Positions 8,727-16,425 of a DNA stretch of 64,000 nt are shown here, piece by piece. Source of the stretch: Moorella humiferrea (lineage in GTDB: Bacteria; Bacillota; DSM-521; Neomoorellales; Neomoorellaceae); contig NZ_CP136419.1 in the NCBI RefSeq assembly GCF_039233145.1, positions 2,206,001 through 2,270,000 of the forward strand, given 5' to 3'. The notes below the pieces were generated by a model that made no database searches, was not told where the DNA came from, and was given only the letters and a program-made list of their open reading frames with translations. Position 1 is the first letter of the stretch. Each line of letters starts with the position of its first letter. Made by a program: the position numbers and the translations under genes.

Positions 8727-9960
8727 CGGCCCTTACGAGCTACCCGAAGGCTGGCGGTGGGTGAGGCTGGGGGAGGTTGCTACTCAGATTCGATCTGGGT
8801 TCGCCCATCGTAAAAGAGACGTTACCGGGGGTGACCTACTTCACCTAAGGCCATACAATATCGGTACGGACGGAACATTGGATCTTACGCAAAAGTTCTT
8901 TATTCCTATGGATTCTATCCGTGAAGAAGATGTACTTTTAGAGCCAAGTGATGTGCTTTTCAATAATACCAATAGCGTTGAGCTTGTTGGGAAAACTGCT
9001 TTAGTGACTCAGCCTATGAAGGCTGCTTTTTCTAACCACATCACGCTTATTCGTACAAGGCGCGAAATTTGCGCTGGAGAGTGGCTTGCTCTTGTTATGA
9101 GGGTTTTATGGCAAAGGGGTTTTTTCGCCCAGAAATGTAATAAATGGATTGGGCAGGCGGGATACAATACAAAGATGCTTGAAGAAACACTCATCCCCCT
9201 CCCGCCCCTTGACGAGCAGCAGCGCATCGTAGCAAAAGTGGAAGCCCTGATGGCGCGGGTGCGGGAGGCGCGCCGACTGCGAACTGAAGCCCAAAAAGAC
9301 GCCGAGCGCCTCATGCAGGCAGCTCTGGCCGAAGTTTTCCCCCGTCCTGGGTCGGCTCTTCCGCATGGCTGGCGGTGGGTAAGGCTGGGGGAGGTGTGTC
9401 TTCCTACCGAAAGGCGGGATCCTACCAAGAACCCTTCAACCTGCTTTGTATACGTTGACATTTCTGCTATAGACAATACCATAGGTAAAATAACGCTGCC
9501 GAAAGTGATTTTAGGGCAGGATGCACCTAGCCGAGCACGTAAGGTAATCCGAACCGGTGACGTAATTTTTGCTACCACCCGTCCTTATCTCAAAAACATC
9601 GCTCTAGTATCCTTTGATTTGGACGGACAAATTTGTTCGACGGGCTTCTGCGTAATCCGTGCAAATCGGGAATTTGCTGAACCAGAGTTTTTGTTTCACT
9701 TGTGCCGCTCTGATTTCGTAACTGACCAGCTTACCGCTGGTAAAATGCGCGGAGCTAGTTACCCGGCGGTAACCGATAATGATGTTTACAATACCCTTAT
9801 CCCCCTCCCGCCCCTTGACGAACAGCGCCGGATCGTGGCCTATCTAGCCCAAGTTCAAAAGCAGGTAACGATGCTTAAGCGTGTCCAAGCTAAAACCGAG
9901 GCCGAATTTCAGCGCCTAAAGCAGGCGATTTTGGACAAAGCATTCAGAGGAGAGTTGTAA
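8719..9960 (+). CDS. hsdS: Type I restriction-modification specificity subunit
   Basis: HsdS contains two target-recognition domains in a half-pseudosymmetric layout. Each begins with a GWRWVRLGEV segment (residues near 10 and 220) and each ends with the conserved IPLPPLDEQ(Q/R)RIVA motif followed by a coiled-coil spacer (near 160 and 360). GTG 8719 is preferred over ATG 8704 because the GGAGGGGAG ribosome binding site lies between them. The gene overlaps the end of hsdM by 8 bases. It sets the bipartite DNA sequence methylated by HsdM. The two recognition domains differ, as expected for an asymmetric bipartite target. The gene is intact. Confidence 0.92.
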   Translation: MSDGPYELPEGWRWVRLGEVATQIRSGFAHRKRDVTGGDLLHLRPYNIGTDGTLDLTQKFFIPMDSIREEDVLLEPSDVLFNNTNSVELVGKTALVTQPMKAAFSNHITLIRTRREICAGEWLALVMRVLWQRGFFAQKCNKWIGQAGYNTKMLEETLIPLPPLDEQQRIVAKVEALMARVREARRLRTEAQKDAERLMQAALAEVFPRPGSALPHGWRWVRLGEVCLPTERRDPTKNPSTCFVYVDISAIDNTIGKITLPKVILGQDAPSRARKVIRTGDVIFATTRPYLKNIALVSFDLDGQICSTGFCVIRANREFAEPEFLFHLCRSDFVTDQLTAGKMRGASYPAVTDNDVYNTLIPLPPLDEQRRIVAYLAQVQKQVTMLKRVQAKTEAEFQRLKQAILDKAFRGEL

Positions 9961-10120
9961 TAATCGTCTATGGGTAATCTACCACTAGCCCCTTCTGTTA
10001 ACCTATGAGCTTCTGGACAGAAAGTACATTAACAAATTTCAGGAGCCAAAATACCGAACTATGCCCTACTGTTCCGACACTACTGCAAGTTTACCTGGTG
10101 CGAAAAAAGGGTGAGTAAAC

Positions 10121-10960
10121 TTGCGTAGCAACATAACCCGGCTAAAGTTCACCAGCCTAGCCGCCACCCTGCTGGCCTTTGCCCTGGCGTTGCTCTCGGG
10201 CTGCGCGTCGGGAGCGCCACCCCAAGCCGCACCGGACAAGGGGCAGGCGGCCCAGGAGCAGCTCGCCGTTCAGTCCCCCGCCCAGACGCAGCAACCGTCA
10301 CCAACATCGGCCCTAGCCGCCGTGCGTGCGATCCAGGCCACCGTCACCTCCATTTCCGACGGTGACACCGTCCACGTGAACCTCAACGGCCGGGACGAGC
10401 GGGTGCGGATGATCGGCGTCAACTGCCCGGAGATAAGCCACCCCGACCTGGGCATAAAAGAGGAGCCCTACGGCAGAGAGGCGAAGGCCTACACCGAAAG
10501 GTAGCTCACGGGAAAGAAGGTCTGGCTTGAGCTCGACGTCCAGGAGAGGGACAACTACGGCCGCCTGCTGGCCTACGTGTGGCTGGAACAGCCCTCCTCC
10601 GGTTCCGAGGAGGAAGTGCGCGCCAAGATGTTCAACGCCCGGCTCCTGCTGGACGGCTACGCCCAGGTCATGACCGTCGCCCCCAACGTGAAGTATGCCG
10701 GTATGTTCGTGAAGTTCCAGCGGGAGGCCAGGGAGCAGGGCAAGGGGCTGTGGGGAGCAGCACCCGTCCCGGCGCCGGGCGGCGGGGCCGGAAAGCAGGC
10801 CAGCGGCACCCACTACATAGGCAACGCGCGGTCGAAAATTTTCCACCTGCCCACGTGCGAGTGGGCGCAGAAGATAGCACCGCAGAACCGGGTGGAGTTC
10901 GGGAGCAGGGAGGAGGCCCTGAGCGCCGGGTACAGGCCGTGCAGGGTGTGCAGGCCATAA
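10121..10960 (+). pseudogene. Staphylococcal-nuclease-like lipoprotein with C-terminal Ada-type zinc domain, interrupted by an amber codon
   Basis: One frame of 279 codons is broken only by TAG at 10502-10504. It starts at TTG 10121 (ribosome site AAGGGTGAG) and has a lipoprotein signal with lipobox LLSGC. It continues into an SNase (thermonuclease) fold: SISDGDTVHV, VRMIGVNCPE, and after the stop LTGKKVWLELDV and DNYGRLLAYV, which hold the expected Asp, Arg and Glu positions. The C-terminus (about residues 225-279) has an Ada-like metal-binding pattern with FHLPTCEWA and YRPCRVCRP. The TAG sits between the two halves of the nuclease fold, so the product is probably inactive unless suppressed. 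A sequencing error is the other simple explanation. Confidence 0.8.
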
Positions 10961-10970
10961 TTGTGGTGGC

Positions 10971-12362
10971 ATGCCCAGGCATAGAAGCCTCAAAGAATCT
11001 GAAGAGGGTTTCAGAGGTGAGGCCAGGGTGATAAAGGAATTTCGTGAAGCCTTGAAGCGATTCTTGGTGGAGATATGCGAATTTGTCCAGGAAAGAGACA
11101 TTTCTTTTCCCCAAAGGCCGTCGGGAAAGTACCAGGTAGAAGTTAGAGACGGAATACCAAGTATTCAGCCTATCGGTATCAAGCCGAAGCCTGATCTCCG
11201 TGCTCTTGATACCTTGATGGTTGGTTTAAGGGCGTGGGAGAAAGAAACGTTTGGCAATATAATGGAGATAATCACGCGATCCGAAAGGCTTTCACAAGCC
11301 TTTCTGACTAGTGCTACGGGGGATTTGATTTCCGGGAACCGTACGATGGTATTTCCCAAGATCAGGCCAATTATTGAGGCCTACTTTGCGGAAACCAACA
11401 GTTTTGATTTTCAGCAGGAAACCTTCAACCGTATCTGCGATAAGGTAGAGGAGGAATTACGGCGTCTCCCCTACTGTAGCAAGATTTTGCAGTGCCCGGT
11501 GGTAGGAATCCATGTCTCCCCTAATTGTAGCGACTGTTGTCTTCAATTAGAGAGTGATCTCCAGGTAAGATCGCTTAGTTTGGAAGAAATAGAAGAGTTT
11601 CTTGAATATCCTCCTTTTCTTCCTTCTTTTTTCACTACCGTGGTAGAAATGAAAAAGGACATGGAGATATTTAAACAACAACTTTGCTTTCCAGAAAAAG
11701 ACAAAAAGAGAATAGAATGTGTGGTTATCGCCTTGAGATTGCTTTTCGGGGACCGCATCTTCGTGCCGTTCCAAATTGAAAGGGGGCAAGGGATCTTAGG
11801 AAAAGTACTTCTTGGAGAGCAGCAAAGTTACTCCCTCGAGCAGCGGGTTGTCCCACCCCCTCGCTTGCTTCACATAGTGGACCAAGAAAAGTACACCGAG
11901 CTTAAAGAGTTATATCATTGCATATCGGAAACTCTTCTGGAGAGAGACCGGGCAAAGATTGCCTTCTCCGACAACCGTAGCAAACAACGAGTAGAGCTAG
12001 CATTGCGCAAATGGAGCGAAGGTTTAGACCAGGTTTCTGCCGAGTGGAAGCTCATAGCACATTGGATAGCGCTTGAGGGTCTCTTTTCGCCTTCCAGTCG
12101 ACAGGAGTTATCTTTCCGGTTGGCGCTCCGTGGAGCAATATTTATGGAGGAAAAGGAAGTGTATCAGAAACTCAAGATGTCTTACGAAATGCGTTCAAGA
12201 ATTGTACACGGGGACTACAGCCCGGATGACCCCCAACTTACGGAAATTGCTCTCACAACTGAAGAGATTTTGCGCCGAATACTGCGGAAGATCCTCCAGC
12301 AGCCGAGAAACTATATGCCAGATCAGCTTGAGGAAAAGCTCTTGGAGACCCTAACAAAATAG
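10971..12362 (+). CDS. Apea-like HEPN-domain protein
   Basis: A 463-residue protein. The N-terminal two thirds I do not recognise; it contains a cysteine-rich patch (YCSKILQCPVVG, SPNCSDCCLQL). The C-terminal third resembles Apea-like HEPN domains: WKLIAHWIALEGLFSP, LSFRLALRGAIFM and MRSRIVHGDYSP. The R-x4-H motif characteristic of HEPN ribonucleases is R408-S-R-I-V-H413. HEPN proteins of this kind act in abortive infection against phage. It begins 10 bases after the nuclease gene, with only a weak ribosome site (GTGGTGG). Its position after the restriction operon supports a defence role, which is inference. Confidence 0.7.
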   Translation: MPRHRSLKESEEGFRGEARVIKEFREALKRFLVEICEFVQERDISFPQRPSGKYQVEVRDGIPSIQPIGIKPKPDLRALDTLMVGLRAWEKETFGNIMEIITRSERLSQAFLTSATGDLISGNRTMVFPKIRPIIEAYFAETNSFDFQQETFNRICDKVEEELRRLPYCSKILQCPVVGIHVSPNCSDCCLQLESDLQVRSLSLEEIEEFLEYPPFLPSFFTTVVEMKKDMEIFKQQLCFPEKDKKRIECVVIALRLLFGDRIFVPFQIERGQGILGKVLLGEQQSYSLEQRVVPPPRLLHIVDQEKYTELKELYHCISETLLERDRAKIAFSDNRSKQRVELALRKWSEGLDQVSAEWKLIAHWIALEGLFSPSSRQELSFRLALRGAIFMEEKEVYQKLKMSYEMRSRIVHGDYSPDDPQLTEIALTTEEILRRILRKILQQPRNYMPDQLEEKLLETLTK

Positions 12363-12890
12363 CACTTGGCTCGATGCAGCAGGTCCTCGTAAGCTGGATT
12401 AGTGCAATTGAAACATCAATAATATTAGCAGCGTGCGTTCAATTCGGAGTATCAGACCTCTAAAAAGCAAAGCATAGGCTGAGAACAAGGTGAAAGGGCG
12501 GCAATTATTTGGTGTTCCGTATCTACAAACTTCTGCTCCTCTTGTTTTCCTTCCTCATTTACTGCCTCATGCTGTATTTCTTCTCAGGCTACCGCTGAGG
12601 GAGGGCCATATGCAACAAAAGAGGGACAGAAAGATTACTATAAATGCGGAGGTTATATGACTATTAATTGGGGAATTAATCTGACTATTTTGGCGACTTA
12701 TTCTTACCATATTTAGGAATTCAAAAATGACCATAAATGTGGATTTTTATATTGACGCCAAAATCATTCCCAATGTGATCATAACCCCGCGCAACGCACA
12801 CAATGCCAAGCGATTTGGCTCTGGTAGTTTAGCTATGGGTTTTATAAAAGCCAATTTGTCTCGCATTTTTTCACGGAGGGTTGGTCAATC
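12363..12890. other. Intergenic stretch with a short dyad
   Basis: This stretch holds no long gene. Visible are a possible 28-residue membrane peptide (12512-12598) and a perfect dyad, ATTAATT-GGGG-AATTAAT, at 12663-12680. TGACTATT occurs on both sides of the dyad. The dyad could be an operator for the downstream membrane protein, but nothing else supports this. Confidence 0.4.
12512..12598 (+). CDS. Possible 28-residue hydrophobic peptide
   Basis: GTG 12512 to TGA 12596 encodes a basic N-terminus, a single strongly hydrophobic helix (YKLLLLLFSFLIYCLMLYFF) and a short SGYR tail. A purine-rich AAAGGGCGG lies about 10 bases upstream. Such single-helix peptides resemble type I toxins or small membrane regulators, but chance hydrophobic ORFs are common. 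Confidence 0.25.
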   Translation: MFRIYKLLLLLFSFLIYCLMLYFFSGYR

Positions 12891-13294
12891 GTGAAACTTG
12901 CAACTATTTTGGGAAGCATCGGATGTTCTATCGACCTGATTGGTGCGTGGTGGATCGCCCAAAGTTTTATTACTGCTAGATCATGGCAGATAGCTGAGGG
13001 TGCAACTCAATGCTGGGGTTATAATCCTTATGTCCTTCGAGAACGCTGTCGACAGGTAGCAGAGGCAAAAGTGGGCGCGATTTTTTTGATCATCGGTTTT
13101 TTCTTCAATCTTTGTGCTTGGTACATGTCGGAGTCTCAATTTACTCTGAAAATATCCTGGTACTTTGCGTTAATTTTATTGCAGTAACACCATGTGGCAT
13201 CGGAGTATTTACAGCCAAAATTCTTACATCCCGTTTGGCAGGCAAGGTTTATAAAAAAGCACATGAAAAGATATTTCGTGTCGGCGGTAATTGA
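12891..13294 (+). pseudogene. Small membrane protein, probably frameshifted
   Basis: From GTG 12891 (ribosome site ACGGAGGG) the frame encodes 98 residues with two hydrophobic segments (ATILGSIGCSIDLIGAWWIA and AKVGAIFLIIGFFFNLCAWY), ending at 13187. A second frame open from 13112 to 13294 continues with another hydrophobic stretch (ILVLCVNFIAVTPCGIGVFT) and a basic tail (RLAGKVYKKAHEKIF) that reads like the natural C-terminus. A single frameshift between about 13130 and 13180 would join them. The family is not recognised. It could also be two overlapping real ORFs. Confidence 0.45.
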
Positions 13295-13461
13295 CAGGTA
13301 GACAAAGCAAAACTAGAAACCGAGGTGTAGTCCTAAAGTTTTCTTTATCTACGGAACCTAACGAAGGACGTCGAATTGCAACACCTTGGAAGGCTGGTAG
13401 TGATAAAATAAACAGGGACTACCGTGAAACAAAAAGGTATCAACTAAGTATTATGCATGGA

Positions 13462-13679
13462 CTACCACTCTGGTACCGCCCTCTCCCCTCCGCGCCGCCG
13501 CGCATAGACTTCCGCCACGAAGCTGTCGGCGTCAAAGTCAGCCCAGGAACCGGCTGCCTTCTTGAACCGCCCTGCACCCCCCCTTTCGCCCTTTCATACT
13601 CTAATGTGCGGAAGAGTACTTCCCTCTCCTCCCTGCTGTGACGCCTGATTTCGTCAAGGATTTCCTCTACCGTAGCCAC
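13462..13679 (-). pseudogene. Frameshifted antitoxin-like gene
   Basis: Starting at GTG 13679 (ribosome site GGGAGGG), the product begins MATVEEILDEIRRHSREE. At a run of seven G on the coding strand (C run near 13578-13584 on the plus strand) the original frame changes. Joining the frames gives a natural-looking tail with FKKAAGSWADFDADSFVAEV, ending at TAG 13462-13464. The architecture resembles small VapB-type antitoxins with an N-terminal helix-rich segment and an acidic C-terminal toxin-binding tail. No toxin follows: the next in-frame bases hit a stop after VVVHA, as if a PIN toxin had been deleted. Assignment is tentative. Confidence 0.45.
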
Positions 13680-13922
13680 CGTTATCCCTCCCGCCATTAA
13701 TTGCGGCACACCAGTAAGGGCTGAGGATAATTGTTTCCTTTCTTAAGCACGCGGACCTTCCCTATTAAAGTGATACCCTGGGCCTCTCAGCACAACACAC
13801 CCAACAAGGAGTCTGTGGGCTTCGAGGCGTGGTAAATTTATCACATAGTAGTATGCGCAATATCTCTGGCCCGCAAGGTTGCCTAGGTTTTGGGGATTTA
13901 ATTCGCAGCGCCCCTGTCACAG

Positions 13923-14276
13923 TCACAGGGCAGGCTTTATCTTTCTAATGCGGATGTGGTTACGGGTAATCACGGTAAAGGCACCTGTAATTTCCGCAAG
14001 GTGCTTCTCAATAGATAAAACCACCAACCTGGCCTTAACCTCTTGCGGCAGGCCGGAAAGTCTCACTAAGACAACACCCTCAGTCACGCGTTGCTGTCTG
14101 AAGACAATTTCCCCAAAGTCCTTGTCCGCTGTTATCAGTATTGCCTTCTCTTTATTGGCCAAATCCAAAAGTGTGTCGTCTAAGATACCTTGGTCCATCT
14201 CTGCCACATAGGTGACCTGGTATCCGCGCTTTCTAAGCTCAACAACAATCTCGCGGTCTACGTTCTCATCAGCCAT
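13923..14276 (-). CDS. DUF5615 PIN-like toxin
   Basis: A 117-residue protein of the DUF5615 family, PIN-like nucleases with acidic residues in MADENVDREIV, AEMDQGILDD and LITADKDFGEIV. These correspond to the metal-binding acids of Mut7-C/PIN domains. Its start overlaps the end of the upstream DUF433 gene by 8 bases, the standard antitoxin-toxin order for this pair. It is predicted to be an RNase held inactive by the DUF433 partner. A GC-rich stem (CCCTGT...ACAGGG, about 13913-13930) lies just after the stop but lacks a T run. Confidence 0.8.
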   Translation of the reverse strand: MADENVDREIVVELRKRGYQVTYVAEMDQGILDDTLLDLANKEKAILITADKDFGEIVFRQQRVTEGVVLVRLSGLPQEVKARLVVLSIEKHLAEITGAFTVITRNHIRIRKIKPAL

Positions 14277-14523
14277 GCACCGGATAAATTACATCAGCCC
14301 GAATAGCTTTTGCGGCGAATGCCAGAGCTGCCCGGATTCCCTCTTCAGTGAGGCGCGGGTAGGCCTGCATAATTTGTTCCACCGTCTCGCCAGCCGCAAG
14401 CTTCTCAAGAATAAGCTCTACGGGTATCCTGGACCCGGCAATCACGGGTTTCCCCATGAGGACCTTGGGATCGGATTTAATTAAACCATCTGCCACTGTA
14501 CGCTTTCCCCCTTTGACAAACAT
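14269..14523 (-). CDS. DUF433 antitoxin
   Basis: An 84-residue DUF433 protein with the typical core: KSDPKVLMGKPVIAGSRIPVEL, then a helix-turn-helix-like segment LAAGETVEQIMQAYPRLTEEGIRAALAFA. DUF433 proteins are the DNA-binding antitoxins paired with DUF5615 toxins, and the toxin gene follows with an 8-base overlap. They usually repress their own promoter. I see no obvious dyad in the short upstream region. Confidence 0.8.
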   Translation of the reverse strand: MFVKGGKRTVADGLIKSDPKVLMGKPVIAGSRIPVELILEKLAAGETVEQIMQAYPRLTEEGIRAALAFAAKAIRADVIYPVHG

Positions 14524-14542
14524 CTTGCTTTGCTGGTGATAG

Positions 14543-14689
14543 TTAAGAAGTGCTCAACAGCCAGCTTTGAGCCGGTATTTCGGAGCAAGCCTCTGCAAAT
14601 CGATTTACAATAGCCACGTTTCGCTGGTTGCGGCCTTCTATGACTGAGTCCTGATTCACTTCTGCCAATATTATATCCGGCAAAGACAT
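14543..14689 (-). CDS. Small ORF upstream of the DUF433/DUF5615 pair
   Basis: ATG 14689 to TAA 14543 encodes 48 residues, with SLPDIILAEVNQDSVIEGRN and VAIVNRFAEACSEIPAQSWL. The composition looks protein-like rather than random and a GGGAGTG lies upstream, but I do not recognise it. It may be a fragment of a larger gene, since the surroundings are decayed. Confidence 0.3.
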   Translation of the reverse strand: MSLPDIILAEVNQDSVIEGRNQRNVAIVNRFAEACSEIPAQSWLLSTS

Positions 14690-14780
14690 ATCTTTTCCAG
14701 CACTCCCAGAAAACATTTAAGTGCCGGCCCCGCTTTCCGCTCAGGAAATTCGGCAGTCTATCCCTTTAAACCGCGAGCCG

Positions 14781-15160
14781 CTATTGCGGCAACACGCGGG
14801 ATATGACTTCCTCGGCTTCTTCCGGGGTTCCGGCGTCAAGCAAACTGTCAAAGAGCCTGTCGAGGGGTTTCGGCGTCCTTTACCTGCCGTATCTTGTCCC
14901 CACAGGCGACGCCGCCAAACCTCTTCTTCAGGTACCAGAGGACGGCTTCCTGCTTTGCCTCCATCATACCTTCTGCTCTACCTTCCGCTTTCGCGGCCGC
15001 CACCATGGAGATCCTGTCCCGGACGGCCTTTTCCACCAGCTCCTGGACGCGGCGCTCCAGCTCGGCCCTCCTGAAGACTTCCTCGACGGTCAGGTTTTTT
15101 TTGGCTGGCTGACTTTTTTCGCCGGTCAACTTTAGCTCCTCCCTTTTGTAGAACGGTCCT
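14781..15160 (-). pseudogene. C-terminal remnant of an Rpn-like (PD-(D/E)xK) recombination-promoting nuclease
   Basis: The minus strand reads ELKLTGEKSQPAKKNLTVEE, RRAELERRVQELVEKAVRD, EGRAEGMMEAKQEAVLWYLKKRFGG. A frameshift near 14850 then leads into LDRLFDSLLDAGTPEEAEEV ending VISRVLPQ at 14781. The helix pattern matches the C-terminal tail of Rpn/YhgA-like nucleases, which have EGRxEG-type stretches followed by a short helical end. The nuclease core is absent. It is therefore a truncated and frameshifted remnant. Confidence 0.5.
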
Positions 15161-15242
15161 GGCGGGCCGGTCGTTGGCCCGTATAAACGAAGAACGGCCT
15201 GGGAAGACAGGCCGCCCACGAAAGGTCGCTCGTCCTTTTGCT

Positions 15243-15533
15243 CTACGCGCCAATTTCTTTCGGCAGCTCGAGCGGGACGCTCTCGGCGTACAGCACGTCC
15301 GGGCAAATGTCCGCCCCGTTGGGCCATACTACCATCCTCGATTCGGGGTCCGCCTTCACCTGCCTGAAAAACGCCGGGTCTTTCAGGGGTTCGAACACCG
15401 ACCCCTTTATAAAGGGGCGGATGTCCACCACCCGGTACTCCCCGGTTTCGAATTCCAGGATCAGATGGTGGTTCCCAACGGGATACGCGCCGCGGACCTC
15501 ATAGCCCATGCTCTTAATACTTTCGCCGGGCAT
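15243..15533 (-). CDS. DUF2442 domain protein
   Basis: From ATG 15533 the 96-residue product has the DUF2442 pattern: a two-strand start (YEVRGAYPVGNHHLILEFET), GEYRVVDIRPFIKGSVFEPL, LKDPAFFRQVKADPE and the ending VVWPNGADICPDVLYAESV. The family has unknown function and is common next to toxin-antitoxin genes. The longer start at 15563 overlaps brnA and lacks a better ribosome site. Confidence 0.7.
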   Translation of the reverse strand: MPGESIKSMGYEVRGAYPVGNHHLILEFETGEYRVVDIRPFIKGSVFEPLKDPAFFRQVKADPESRMVVWPNGADICPDVLYAESVPLELPKEIGA

Positions 15534-15537
15534 CCGC

Positions 15538-15840
15538 CTACCTCTCCCCTCCGGCCAGCTCACGCTTTATCCCCTGAGCGATCCACGACCGCATGAGGGT
15601 CTGATAGGGGATGTCCTTCTTCCTCGCAATTTCTTTAGCCGTTTCAATCTGAGAAACCCGCAAGCGTAAGGTAATGCGTTTGGTCTTCTGCCGCTCAGCA
15701 GCCTTTGCCGCCAGCTCCGGGGCCAGCTCGACCTCTTCCGGCTCAAGCTGGTCCCAGTAGTCCGCCACGCTGTGGTTATCCCAGAATTCGGCCATCTCCT
15801 GTTCATTCTTGAATTCCGGCAATGTCTTTTCTCTCTTCAC
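15538..15840 (-). CDS. brnA: BrnA-like antitoxin
   Basis: About 100 residues from GTG 15840, chosen because AAAGGAGG precedes it at the correct distance and overlaps the end of brnT. The product has an acidic N-terminal arm (LPEFKNEQEMAEFWDNHSVA) and a ribbon-helix-helix C-terminus (TKRITLRLRVSQIETAKEIA and PYQTLMRSWIAQGIKREL). BrnA neutralises BrnT and represses the operon. The toxin-first order (brnT upstream of brnA) is the standard order for this module. Confidence 0.8.
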   Translation of the reverse strand: MKREKTLPEFKNEQEMAEFWDNHSVADYWDQLEPEEVELAPELAAKAAERQKTKRITLRLRVSQIETAKEIARKKDIPYQTLMRSWIAQGIKRELAGGER

Positions 15841-15844
15841 TGCC

Positions 15845-16129
15845 TCAGTGCCTCCTTTCGCGGCGGTAGAGCCGCCTTTCCTTGCGGTCCATATCACGGG
15901 CCGTCACCACGTAGACCTCACCGCCCGGCCTGACGGCGTATATTACCGTCAGCAGCCGCCCGTCGTCCGTAGGGCCAAGCGCCGTGTAAGTTCCGCCGCG
16001 GCCCCTCCGGAAAAGTGGCTCATTAAAAAACACTTCTTCGGCTTCCTCGGGTCGCACTCCATGTTTGGCAATATGACCAATATTCCATGCATCCCACTTA
16101 AAGCCCTTTATCTTTAGCACTCGCCGCAC
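15845..16129 (-). CDS. brnT: BrnT-like toxin
   Basis: A 94-residue BrnT-family RNase toxin. It contains FKWDAWNIGHIAKHGVRPEEAEEVF, the family's opening with the N-x2-H-x3-HGV pattern, followed by YTALGPTDDGRLLTVIYAV and VVTARDMDRKERRLY. BrnT is a RelE-like ribonuclease fold. It is followed immediately by brnA. The gene is intact. Confidence 0.85.
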   Translation of the reverse strand: MRRVLKIKGFKWDAWNIGHIAKHGVRPEEAEEVFFNEPLFRRGRGGTYTALGPTDDGRLLTVIYAVRPGGEVYVVTARDMDRKERRLYRRERRH

Positions 16130-16191
16130 CCTCTTTTAGTATAGTCTTTCCGTCGTGCCGATGTCAATCCGCTCCTGTTTGGCCTTGTCAA

Positions 16192-16392
16192 CTACAAAAC
16201 CGGTCTGACTTCTACGGCAATTAACCCTTTGTTTCCGTGGCGGTACCTAACTTGGACCTTCTTACCTACGGCCCCGGCGAGGGCCTCACCGGCACCGTTC
16301 TTCCCGTAGACGACCACCTTCCCTTCCGCCCCTTCGCACCAGGCCCTGACGGTGCCGGGCGAGCTGCCCGGCCTGGCCTCCAGGACCGTCAA
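16192..16392 (-). CDS. Small protein of unknown function, duplicate of the neighbouring C-terminal domain
   Basis: A 66-residue product from TTG 16392. It is clearly related to the C-terminal 65 residues of the gene at 16412-16834: both have VLE(A/V)R, KNG, ALAGAVG and end KGLIAVEVRPV. Its frame stays open upstream through the neighbour's terminator. It may be a truncated tandem duplicate, be expressed by readthrough, or be a real stand-alone copy. I do not recognise the domain; the strand-rich pattern suggests a small beta-barrel. Confidence 0.5.
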   Translation of the reverse strand: MTVLEARPGSSPGTVRAWCEGAEGKVVVYGKNGAGEALAGAVGKKVQVRYRHGNKGLIAVEVRPVL

Positions 16393-16393
16393 T

Positions 16394-16425
16394 ACAAAAA
16401 AAACGGCCCGGTCAGGCGACCGGGC
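16394..16425 (-). terminator. Intrinsic terminator overlapping a stop codon
   Basis: The minus strand forms GCCCGGTC-GCCT-GACCGGGC followed by CG and eight T. The left arm overlaps the stop codon of the 16412-16834 gene. Confidence 0.75.

Noticed and set aside
10502-10504. Pyrrolysine at the amber codon
   Set aside because: No supporting pyl gene or methylamine-methyltransferase context is present; a nonsense change or read error is simpler. Kept only as a check.
10313-11101. Minus-strand frame of 262 codons opposite the nuclease gene
   Set aside because: It is an artefact of GC-rich coding on the plus strand; the plus-strand nuclease motifs are unmistakable.
14848-15327. Full 159-residue minus-strand gene
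   Set aside because: Its first third overlaps DUF2442 and looks like a shadow; only the C-terminal part resembles a real protein, so it is listed as a remnant.
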